Below, one piece after another: positions 24,584 to 34,893 of a stretch of 64,000 bases of DNA. Numbering within the stretch: position 1 is the first letter of the stretch; the number at the start of each line of letters is the position of its first letter. Location: positions 468,121 to 532,120 of the forward strand of contig CAJJDO010000054.1 in the NCBI GenBank assembly GCA_905183005.1, given 5' to 3'. Below the pieces are notes generated by a model. The model had not been told where the DNA came from. It saw nothing but the letters and a program-made list of their open reading frames with translations, and searched no databases. Origin of the DNA: Paramecium pentaurelia. Lineage: Eukaryota; Ciliophora; Oligohymenophorea; Peniculida; Parameciidae. The position numbers and the translations under genes were made by a program.

Positions 24584-27456
24584 ATGTAGGAGAACTCCAA
24601 AGAATATGACGCTTTTTAGATTCCAGCTGATATTAAGATATCTATTAAACATAAAGTATAGGAATATAATGACTAACAAGAAAGCCACAAAATGTGGTAC
24701 TCCATTAGAAAAATCTGAGTTATGTCCTTGTTGTGGTAGAGAAGTTGAACAAGAGTAAAAAGAGATTGGGATTTCACCTATTGATTTAATTTATTTAGGT
24801 TAAGGAATCCCTTTGTTTTTTCTATTTCTTAAATAGATGATTGTGGTGATATTAATAATTTTTGGAATAATGGGAATATTTTCATTGATAACCAATAGTA
24901 TTACTGATAATTGTCTAGACGATTAAAGTGATTTACTGATTCTTTATTAGAATGGATTTTGTGAGAACAATTGTCCACTTCCTTAAAATGAAGACTTTTT
25001 GAAAATAATTTCAATTTTAAAAACTTAAGAATGTTAAATTATTTGCAATTAATTTTCAAATGTTTGCACAACTACACAATCTACTAAAATAGCTTTATCA
25101 AATAAATAATTAGATGATGATTACAAAGAAGCTCAAGCAATACTTGTATTGTGTTCAATTATTTTATTTAAAATAATTTAAGTGTTATTTAGAAGACATT
25201 AAAAATTAACATAAGATGAATGTGATAGAGGTTTATTGTCAGCTTCAGATTTCACAGCAATATTGACTAAATTACCTTAAAATTAATATACAGAATCTGA
25301 ATTAAGGGATTGTCTTACAAATTATTGTAAATAAATTACATAATTTTAACCTGACTAAGAGTTTGAAATAGTTAAAATAATAATTGCTTTTGATATATTT
25401 GATTACATAAATATCATAAGAACTAAAACTGAATTAGAAAAAAAGTATTAATTTAATGAATCATTTAAAAAAATTAATACTTAATATCCTTAATAAGTAA
25501 CAGTTGAAACTTAAAAATAATTATTATAATAAATTTAATAGAATGAAGAAGAACTAGCCAAAATTGATAATGATATTCAAAAAAAATAATTCACTTAAAC
25601 GACACAAGTAGCTTTTGTAACGTTTTAAACAAAAAAATGTATTGAACATAAATATTAGCTTAGAATTGGAAACAATTGTGGAATACACTAAATTAACAAC
25701 TTGGGATCTAGTTTGGACTGCAATATTAAATATTTTTGGGAAAAAACTTAACAAAGGCTTTTACTTTAAAGATAAATTAATTTAAATTACAAGAGCTCCT
25801 GAACCTGATGATGTATTTTGGGAGAATTGTGGATATAATTTAAAATACAAAATAAAACAAAGAACAATAAGTTGGTTTATAACATTAGTATTACTTATTA
25901 CATCATTTTTTATTTTATTTGGATTAGATTATGTTTAAAATAATTATTTGAAAGATCAAAATATTAATTATGTTCTATTAACAATAATTTCTTTAATAAT
26001 TTCATTTATAATTTCAATTATTAATGCAATGATATATTTTAGCATAACAATTTTAGCTAATAAAGAAAAGCATTATACAAAAACACATTATGATGTGTCA
26101 GTTGCAACTAAATTAATATATGTTTAATTTGTAAATTCAGGATTATTAATTATGGCAACAAATATTTTAGTTTAAGGATTATCTAATCGAAAAGAATTGA
26201 ATGAAGATATTGAATTATAAAGTTTGGCATTTAGTAGACCAGGAGGTGTAGCATAAGATGCTTTTATTATTACATTAATAAATGCATTAATAACTCCATT
26301 AACTTCATTTTTTGATATATTTTATCTAAGAAAATTAATTTTATAAAATCAATTGTAAAAAAATGCAACTAATACAGTCACATAAACAGAAGCTAATACA
26401 ATATTTGAAGGACCTTAAGTATTATTATATGATAATTATGCATATGTTTGTAAGACAGTTTGGATTACATTATTTTTTGCTCCATTAGTACCTATTTCTT
26501 TATTATTTTGTATTTGTGGATTTTTTTTATATTATTGGATATAGAAATATCTACTATTAAGAAGAAAATGTAGACCTCCTCTTTAAAGTAGTCATTTGAA
26601 CAGTGAAATGTGTAATATAATTAATTTCAGTCCTATTTTATTGGCTGCAGGATAATTATGGGTAGATTTTGTATTTGAATCAAATGCTACAACAAAAATT
26701 ATCAATTTTGTTTCTATTGGTTTTTCTGGATTAGAGTTTTTTTTTCCATTTGAAAAATTAGTTAAAAAATTTATATCTTGGCCAGATGATCCAAATGAAT
26801 TAAATAAATACTCTGAAAAATGGCATGAATTACCTACTGATTATGATAGAATAAATCCAATTACTAGATAATAAGCAATATAAAATTATGTTAAATTTAA
26901 GTAATCAGTTGATAATAAAGGGAATAATTAAAATAATCAATAAAATGATTAAACTTTATAAGCATTAAGATAATATGCATTTGAAGGAGGAGAATACAAA
27001 TTCAAATCACATTTAGTACATAAATTAAAAGCTATCAGCAATCTATAATCTAATAAATAAACTAATAATATTCCTATAAGTTTAATTGAAATGCAACCTA
27101 AAATAATTAATTAATTATAATAATAAGAAGATAAGACTACATTATTAGGATAATAATAATATATCTCATAAATTGAAAGAATGCAATAACAAATTTAGCA
27201 ACCTACCTCCATTCTATAAAATTAAAATCCTTATAATGGATATCCTCCTTAATAATAATATTATCCATAAGATTTGAATAATTAATAGTTACCATACTAT
27301 CAATAAAATATATAATAATAATATTATCAACCTTATTAATAAAATTAGTTTCCAAATGCGTAATAACCATACTATAATCAAGGACAATAAGTACATCAAT
27401 AGTAGACAGGACAATATCCATATTAATAGTATACAAATCATTAATATCATTATTGA
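24584..27456 (+). CDS. OSCA/TMEM63-like cation channel, copy 3, with prion-like tail
   Basis: 940 residues; introns 24656-24680 (acceptor ACAAG) and 25639-25663. Domains in order: short first exon with YDAFQIPAD, CPCCG, LGQGIPLFF, the cytosolic domain SASDFTAILTKLP, signature RAPEPDDVFWENCG, multi-span core with KTHYDVSVATK, NTIFEGPQVLLYD and FSPILLAAGQLW, then PTDYDRINP. The last about 130 residues are strongly Gln/Tyr/Asn/Pro-rich (repeated QPYYNQ and QQYYPQ types), a prion-like low-complexity tail that copies 1 and 2 lack. The channel function is inferred from family. Confidence 0.78.
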
Positions 27457-27509
27457 AACATTTATATATATATATATATATTTTTTGATTACATTATAAT
27501 TACAATAAT

Positions 27510-29117
27510 ATGATCGATTAAATAGTCAAAGGGTTTTAAAAAATTGATAGATTTGGTGCCATATTTAGACCACCTATTGTAGATATTCATCCGGAATATA
27601 GGTCGGTTCTAGGAGGAATTGCTACACTCATTTTATATGGATCAAGTCTTGCATACTTTATGTATCAAATAATCTAATGGCAATCTAATTAATTATTACC
27701 AAAAATTACTTAGATCTAAACTTCTTATCATAAAAAATACTATAATATTGAAGATCAATTATCCTCATTTTACATAAGAAAAAACTATAAAAATGATTAA
27801 ATTGACCCATTCGACCCAGGAAACATCATTTTGTAACCTATCCTTTCTAAATTTGAAAATTAACAACTTATAAAATCTTATTCTTTTTACTATAACTAAA
27901 AATTAGAGAAATAAGATATTTATGAAGTTATTTTAGAAAACATAGAATTGAATTTAAACCTTAACAAATCAAATGATGATCCATAAATTGAATATTTATT
28001 ATCATTTGGAACATGTATGGAAAAATATTTATTAGATGGATAGAAATGTGCAAATGAAACATTAGTAAACACTTATTTGAATTAAAACAGTCATGCAATA
28101 ATATTAAATCATTTTGTTAAAGAATATAATTCAAAATAAAAACGAATATAAAATGTGAAAAAACAATTCTTAGCAATCCTTACTAAAAATACAACATTAT
28201 ATTTCTAAAATTAAATAAGATTATCTAAAACATAAATTGATGATGGTTTCTTATTTCCATCTAATTCTAACTAAGAATTTCCTATAGATACAATAATTAT
28301 ATCTTAAACTACAGTTCCTGATAGTTTTTAAAATATATTTGGCAGAGCAACTTATTTAGTTATGGCATATAGTTTAAATGAAGTAATACAAGAATAGTAT
28401 ATAGAATATCCAAAAATATCTGAAGTACTGGCTGATATAGGATCTATTGTTTCTATTATCTTAGTTTTATCATATTTAGTTATCTTTTTTAATGAACACA
28501 ATTTGGAAAAAGAATCAATTTAAAAGGTTATTTAAATGTATTATCCTGAATTTTGTAATATTAAATATAATTAAAATTGGTATGGTAAAATTATTGAAGT
28601 TAAATACAATGATATTCTAATTGATAAAGAAGAATTCTTGATATATTATAATAAGATTTAAAGAATTGCATCAAAGAAACTTAGTATTACTAATATTTTA
28701 TATACTTTGGCAAAATTACAATTTTTAGTTTAATCAACTTATAATATTGATAAAATCAAATTAGCTCATAAAATTGGAATCAAACTCAAATAATTTTCTA
28801 AAGCTAATAGTATACCTTTAATTTAAGAATAATTGAATTGTTAAGAAATTTCAAGAAATGAATCCAAAGATCAAGTCTAAATTCATGATATTGCTAATAT
28901 CAATTTTAATGATTAAAATAATAATTAAAATTCAATGATTCGTCATGAAACTATTAATAAAGATAATTCTAAAAGCATATTCTTAAAATTAAAAGAGGAA
29001 TGTCATCTATTAAGTGATGAAGATTTCTAACTTTTTACAATTGATGAACCTATTCTTATAGATAATGATATCTAGAAATCAGATACATATTTTGAGAATA
29101 ATTTTATTGATCTTTGA
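27510..29117 (+). CDS. Two-TM ciliate membrane protein, unknown function
   Basis: 535 residues, intronless, ATG 53 nt after the preceding stop. There is one TM near the N-terminus (LGGIATLILYGSSLAYFMY), preceded by a conserved-looking DRFGAIFRPP stretch. A large middle domain of about 270 residues follows, then a second TM near residue 320 (DIGSIVSIILVLSYLVIFF) and a cytosolic Gln/Asn-rich tail. The topology, two TMs bracketing a presumably lumenal or extracellular domain, is shared by many unnamed ciliate proteins. I recognise no enzymatic motif. Confidence 0.7.
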
Positions 29118-29155
29118 AATTATTTATTTTTTTTAATATTTTTATAAAATTAATT

Positions 29156-29961
29156 ATGAATACTTTAACAAAAATTGCAAAACAATTTTGTAAATAAATT
29201 AAAGAAAAAAAAGATGATATTTTAAGCAGTGATACATATATTTATGCAAAACAAAAACTTTAAATAATCAATGATCCTAAATTTATTCAGAAAACTATTA
29301 AAATAGAAGAATCTGCTAAAGCTAAAAATTATTATTTAACAAGTAAACAATTTCCAATTTTACTTTGTGCTGGAACATTATTCTTCTATCATTTATGGTA
29401 AGTAATGCCATATTCCAAAATATTTAAACATACTTCTATAAGTGAGTATACTAAAGACCTTCTTTATCCAATTTTATTGGCTCCTTCATCTCATTAAACT
29501 ACTTAATCCTTTTTAACATATGTCCCAGCTTTAATATGTGGATTGTATTTAAATGGTTATTATATGAATTACAAAGGAATGATAGGATTGTACTTAATTA
29601 ATAGTTTAGTATAATTATTTAATTATTTAGTTAAGTAGTGCTATAACATTTTATTATGAAAAATATAGAAATTAACAGTTAGGAATATCAATGATGTCAC
29701 CAAAAACAACTGGAGCTTGCACAGCTTTAGCATATATCTTTTCATTTGTTGTCCTCTAACCTGAATATATGATAAGAGTATTTTAATTATACTATCTAGA
29801 AAAAATTTCCCTTTGCTATCTTTCCTTTGTTATATATTATTTATGAAATTGAAGAATTTTTAATGGATGATCAATAAAATTGTAGACCAGCTCACATAGC
29901 ATCTATGATTATAGGGGCTACATATGGGCTTATCTTTAAAAAATATTACAAATTTTTATGA
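29156..29961 (+). CDS. Rhomboid-like (PARL-type) membrane protein, probably inactive
   Basis: 249 residues; introns 29635-29668 and 29778-29799. After a charged, basic N-terminus come hydrophobic segments: TSKQFPILLCAGTLFFYHLW, then LLAPSSHQTTQSFLTY (like the rhomboid L1/SH region), a TM, SPKTTGACTALAY in place of the GxSG helix, and CRPAHIASMIIGATYGLIF as the last helix, where active rhomboids carry the catalytic His in AHxxG. The His and the small-residue helix are present. The nucleophile Ser appears to be Thr, so it is probably a pseudoprotease or an unusual enzyme. The N-terminus could be a mitochondrial presequence (inference). Confidence 0.55.
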
Positions 29962-30968
29962 AAATTTTAGTAAATGTTTAATAATATTAATATAAAAAAT
30001 AGTATATTTCATTCTTTAATTATTCTGATCCCATTTCATTAAAGATTATCAAAAAAATATAATTTTCTTATCCATATTTCAATATCTAGAATATGTGAAC
30101 AGAATAATTGTATTATTATCATTGTAATCGTAAAGATAATATCTTTATTGAGCAGGACAAACGAGAATACTATTTTTTATTTAATATATTTTAAAATGAG
30201 CCCTATTTCGATAATATTTATGATTTGATGCTACCTTAAAAAACATTGATCATATCTCATTATTTTATGCTTTTCATAGAATAATATGATTAAATTAAAT
30301 GCAATATATGTAAGAAGAATTATCTTTAACTTATTCAAATAATAATTTTTTTTAATTTACTCATTCCCAATTATAATTAACAATTGTACATAAAATGTTT
30401 AATAAAAAGGAAAACCCATCTAAATAAGATGAATCGATATAATTTTTGAAAAAAAATACACAATTAAATATTCAAGTATATGATTGTGATAACTCTAGGA
30501 AAAGATGCTTTATTTTATTTAATTATACATTTTTTTTGGAAAGTTAACTATGTAATTTTCAAACACGTACAAGATCTATTACAGATGGAGTTTATTGAAT
30601 TTGAATAAACAACTAGTAAAATATAAATAAATAAAAATAAAATAAAATAAAAAGGATTAAATTATATATTAAGAGGTTTAATTATATCAAAACATAAGGG
30701 AATTTATAAGAGACATAAGATCAAATGAAATAACGTTATCATTATTTGGATAGGTTATGTAGAATTAAAATATAATTCACTTGATTATATATTTATATTA
30801 TATATAAATAAGAAAGGAATGAATAATTATAAAAGAATATTTTAATAAATTAATTTGATTAATTTATAAATTTCAGAAAATTGGAAATTCATAACTTGAG
30901 TATTAGTTTCTTTGTGATTAGTGTTTAAAATATCTTTAATATGTATAATTATATATATATATATATAC
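29962..30968. other. Gene-poor stretch before the kinase
   Basis: About 1 kb, very AT-rich. The only feature I can support is the small C2-like open frame listed separately (30395-30598). The stretch ends in a TA run near 30952-30966. From 30779 onward it is part of the duplicated block. Confidence 0.4.
30395..30598 (+). pseudogene. C2-domain-like fragment (copine type), 67 codons
   Basis: Short ATG-to-TGA frame. It contains ENPSKQDESIQFLKKNTQLN followed by IQVYDCDNSRKRCFI, which resembles the 'NPxW...F...L.I.VyD.Dn...dFIG' strands of C2 domains, especially copines. Upstream sequence hints at earlier C2 strands but is broken by TGA in every phase. It is most likely a decayed remnant; a coincidental match cannot be excluded. 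Confidence 0.3.
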
Positions 30969-31889
30969 TCAAATATTAAGTTTGACTTTGAGTTCTTCTA
31001 AGTTAGATTGATTAGTGATAAATGGATGTTTATTAACTTGGTCAATAGTAAATCTTTTATTTGGATCTGGTTCTAGCATATTTTAAATCAAGTCTTTGAA
31101 ATCAGGATTTGTTGGAGTTTTTATTAGTTTATCAAAATAATTCCAAAACTGTTGCCACTTTTATTAAATAATGGTATTCCAAAATTTACATTTAGATTGT
31201 ATGGCAATTGTAAAGGGAGGATAACCATAAGCTAAAATGAATATTACAACTCCTAGAGCAAAAACATCAGTTTTTTTGAGTGAATTAGAATTGATGATTT
31301 TTTCATCTTAGTTGAGTTCTGGTGCCATATAGGTAGATGTTCCACAATGTCTAGGATATTATTTAGATGTGTGTAGACAAACAGATAGACCAAAATCTAT
31401 AATAAACAATTTGGCTTCTGAATTGAGCATGATATTCTCAAGTTTAATATCTCTATGAACATAGTCTATAGAATGCATATAAAGTAAAGCATTTGATAGT
31501 TATAATAGAATTTATTGTATAGTAATACTTTATAATGGACCATGTGTAATAATGAGTTAATGAAGGTCTATTTTCATCAAAGTAGTTGTGTACCAATTAT
31601 AGTTTTGATCAAATTCTAAAATTGAAATAATGTTATCGTGTTTAAGAGAATTAAGTATTTTGATTTCTCTTTCACGTAATTTACGTGAACACTCTTTAAA
31701 TGATTTTAAAGCACATTATTTATGATTAATAATACATTTATTAATTTCACTAGACAATCCATCACCAATTTTCTCAAGTACTTACATTTCTATTTTAGTA
31801 ATAATAATATATTAAATTAATAATGAATTTAAAAACTTTAATTCTGATCAATTACAGATAATAATATGAAAGAATTGCTGAAAATATGC
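30779..31889. repeat. Exact 1,111-bp direct repeat, copy A
   Basis: Matches 31891-33001 wherever I compared the two, at a constant offset of 1,112, with one undetermined base (n, 31890) between the copies. Carries a complete kinase gene. Best explained as two overlapping contig ends joined by a one-N gap rather than a biological duplication. Confidence 0.95.
30969..31787 (-). CDS. Serine/threonine protein kinase (copy A)
   Basis: 272 residues, intronless. It is essentially a bare kinase domain: glycine loop IGDGLSSEI (degenerate), ATP-binding Lys in CALKSF, catalytic loop HRDIKLEN, DFG in IIDFGLS, activation-segment end in CGTSTYMAPEL, then DVFALGVVIFILAYGYPPF and the subdomain XI Arg in PNKRFTIDQVNKHPF. 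All catalytic residues are kept, so it should be active. The subfamily is not clear; it resembles the CAMK/AGC-like kinases expanded in ciliates. The glycine loop has only two Gly. Start 31787 is the only Met close to the domain. Identical to 32081-32899. Confidence 0.85.
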
Positions 31890-31890
31890 N

Positions 31891-33001
31891 ACTTGATTAT
31901 ATATTTATATTATATATAAATAAGAAAGGAATGAATAATTATAAAAGAATATTTTAATAAATTAATTTGATTAATTTATAAATTTCAGAAAATTGGAAAT
32001 TCATAACTTGAGTATTAGTTTCTTTGTGATTAGTGTTTAAAATATCTTTAATATGTATAATTATATATATATATATATACTCAAATATTAAGTTTGACTT
32101 TGAGTTCTTCTAAGTTAGATTGATTAGTGATAAATGGATGTTTATTAACTTGGTCAATAGTAAATCTTTTATTTGGATCTGGTTCTAGCATATTTTAAAT
32201 CAAGTCTTTGAAATCAGGATTTGTTGGAGTTTTTATTAGTTTATCAAAATAATTCCAAAACTGTTGCCACTTTTATTAAATAATGGTATTCCAAAATTTA
32301 CATTTAGATTGTATGGCAATTGTAAAGGGAGGATAACCATAAGCTAAAATGAATATTACAACTCCTAGAGCAAAAACATCAGTTTTTTTGAGTGAATTAG
32401 AATTGATGATTTTTTCATCTTAGTTGAGTTCTGGTGCCATATAGGTAGATGTTCCACAATGTCTAGGATATTATTTAGATGTGTGTAGACAAACAGATAG
32501 ACCAAAATCTATAATAAACAATTTGGCTTCTGAATTGAGCATGATATTCTCAAGTTTAATATCTCTATGAACATAGTCTATAGAATGCATATAAAGTAAA
32601 GCATTTGATAGTTATAATAGAATTTATTGTATAGTAATACTTTATAATGGACCATGTGTAATAATGAGTTAATGAAGGTCTATTTTCATCAAAGTAGTTG
32701 TGTACCAATTATAGTTTTGATCAAATTCTAAAATTGAAATAATGTTATCGTGTTTAAGAGAATTAAGTATTTTGATTTCTCTTTCACGTAATTTACGTGA
32801 ACACTCTTTAAATGATTTTAAAGCACATTATTTATGATTAATAATACATTTATTAATTTCACTAGACAATCCATCACCAATTTTCTCAAGTACTTACATT
32901 TCTATTTTAGTAATAATAATATATTAAATTAATAATGAATTTAAAAACTTTAATTCTGATCAATTACAGATAATAATATGAAAGAATTGCTGAAAATATG
33001 C
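31891..33001. repeat. Exact 1,111-bp direct repeat, copy B
   Basis: Second copy of 30779-31889. Its right end continues uninterrupted into the MORN gene, while copy A's left end continues from the rhomboid side; this is the pattern expected when one locus is represented by two contig ends. Confidence 0.95.
32081..32899 (-). CDS. Serine/threonine protein kinase (copy B, likely the same locus)
   Basis: Same as 30969-31787: 272 residues with CALKSF, HRDIKLEN, DFG and APE motifs in the same order. Probably not a second gene; count it once unless long reads span both copies. Confidence 0.6.
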
Positions 33002-33024
33002 ACTTATAAATAAAAATTTAAGAA

Positions 33025-33475
33025 TCATTCTACTAAAATTCCATCTTTCCATACTCCTCTAATATCATGTCTATCAGAAGTAGAATATATTCCTTAACCA
33101 TCTATCATGCCATCGTTAAATTCTCCTTCAAATTATTCTCCATTTGTTAATACAAGAATTCCTTTTCCATGCATTTTGCCTTCATAAAAATCACCTAAAT
33201 TAAACTATAAACTAATAACCTTCATAACTCAGCCATCCATTCTCTATATTACCAAGATCTCTATAATCATATGGTCCTTAAATTTATTCAACTTAGAAAT
33301 TGATTAATTTTCCTTAACCATGGTATTAATTATCTTTCCAATATCCACTATAGACTTCATTCTCATATTGATCAGTAAGCACTCCAAAACCTTCCCTTAC
33401 AGCAGGTTCATATCCTTATCCTCTATATATAAATCCATCTTCGTATTACAATGCTAATTATGTTTATTATTATTA

Positions 33476-33522
<47 letters not shown>

Positions 33523-34144
33523 GTTATTTATTTTAATCTAAAGGATTATATTTCTATACTAAATCTCTAGTTCTATCAATAGCATCTTAGAATCTCTTCT
33601 CTAATTCATCTTCTTAAAAAGTATTGACTGGCTAAATAGATTTAATTTAAGGTGTTTGTTATTGGAGTGGTTATTATTATGTTTGGTGATAATTTTATTA
33701 TGGAAAAATCTATTGATTAGTTTGATTAGGAAGTGTATATGTTTAAGGTTTTTGTACTGAATATCTTGGAGCAGTTTATGGTAGTGTTTATTATTATTGT
33801 GAATTACTTGGATAAATTAATTTTTAATTGTTAGAGTATTAAGGATTGATAGAATTAACAATTGGGATTTGTTATTAATGAATAGAATTTCGCTATTATC
33901 TAACAGGACTAGGTTAGTAAATTTATTGGGATTGAACAGTGTAGACTGGTTAGGATTATCTGACTTATATAGATGATTAATATTAGTATTATTGTGGTTA
34001 TGGTTAGGTATAAATTACAAAAGCTGGTTGTGGTCTTCTATAAGTTTGAGGTTGATAGGGTGGTTAATAATAAGTTGGTCTTTATTGTGGAATGATAAAT
34101 TATTTAGGTGGTGGTTAAGGAGATGTTAATAATTATGGTCTCAT
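33025..34144 (-). CDS. MORN-repeat protein with Gln/Pro-rich N-terminus
   Basis: 364 residues, one intron (33195-33219). The first about 200 residues are Gln, Pro, Tyr and Ser-rich without a recognised domain. They are followed by a helix (EDELEKRFQDAIDRTRDLV) and a run of about 20 Gln encoded by TAA repeats. The C-terminal 130 residues contain MORN-type repeats, with YxGxxxxGxGxL patterns such as YSGYWKDNQYHGQGKL, YEGDFYEGKMHGKGIL and FEGEFNDGMIDGQGIY. MORN proteins attach to membranes or cytoskeleton; the tail could bring a partner to such a site (inference). The start at 34144 is 24 nt from the divergent methyltransferase ATG. Confidence 0.8.
33464..33529. repeat. TTA/TAA trinucleotide microsatellite
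   Basis: Near-perfect run of TTA with two TTG interruptions. On the minus strand it reads TAA/CAA and encodes the poly-Gln tract of the MORN protein, so length changes would alter that tract. Confidence 0.95.
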
Positions 34145-34168
34145 TAATTTTAATTGATAATAATTTTA

Positions 34169-34857
34169 ATGTATAGTGAATAAAATAAGAGAGTTATTAA
34201 ATTAGATGAGGATGAAGAAAATACACCAGAAAATCTTATTACAATTTACGAGAAGATGAATCTAGAAACAGCAGGTAAAATTTGGGAATGTGTACATTCA
34301 TTTTCATTAATTTATAGTCTTTAATATTGGGGAGGTATCTAATCAAATAAGCATACTTCAATAAGATTGAATTAGCTAATAAGAATGTACTAGAATTGGG
34401 TTGTGGAACTGGAATCTTGAGTATCATTTTAGGAAAGCAAGGTTGTAATGTTTTAGCAACAGATTTACCTTAGATTGAAACATTATGTGAATAGAACATA
34501 TCAAAGAATAACATGACTAATCAAGTGAAATTTAAAATACTTGATTGGAATCAAAGTAAGCATAAAACTGATTGTTTGATTGATAAAAAACATATTGATA
34601 TTATAGTTGCTAGTGATCCAATTTATAATTAGAAAACCTTTGAATCATTCTTTGCTTAATTAAAAATATTATATGAAGTGTTAACCAATAAACCTATATT
34701 ATATTTAGCTCATAAATATAGACATGATGAATTTGATAAAAATTTGGAAGATTAAATTGAATAAACTGAATTATGGTTTAAAAAGGTTGATTCAGAACAT
34801 TTAGATGATTTATGGAAATCATAATAATGCGTAGTTTATAAAATAGGTAAATTTTGA
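34169..34857 (+). CDS. Seven-beta-strand lysine methyltransferase-like protein (METTL21/FAM86 type)
   Basis: 220 residues, one intron (34292-34317). Family landmarks: AGKIWECSLILGRYL before motif I, the SAM-binding motif NVLELGCGTGILSI, the acidic motif II in VLATDLPQ, and SDPIYN, the DxxY motif typical of METTL21/FAM86-like protein methyltransferases. It should methylate a lysine, or possibly another residue, on a protein substrate that cannot be named here. Removing the intron places the Trp-containing pre-motif exactly in frame with motif I. Divergent from the MORN gene. Confidence 0.8.
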
Positions 34858-34893
34858 TTGGTTATTGGTTTATCACATATATATATTACATTT

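Noticed and set aside
25639..25658. A 20-nt intron ending at the first TAG in OSCA copy 3
   Set aside because: It puts the following exon out of frame; the 25-nt version ending at the next TAG restores the frame and matches the paralogues' intron position.
27461..27482. TA dinucleotide run as a possible telomere-addition or IES scar
   Set aside because: It is an ordinary AT run in an intergenic spacer; no TTGGGG/TTTGGG-type telomere repeat is present.
30000..30780. A complete copine gene
   Set aside because: Only one C2-like stretch is recognisable and all phases contain TGA before and after it.
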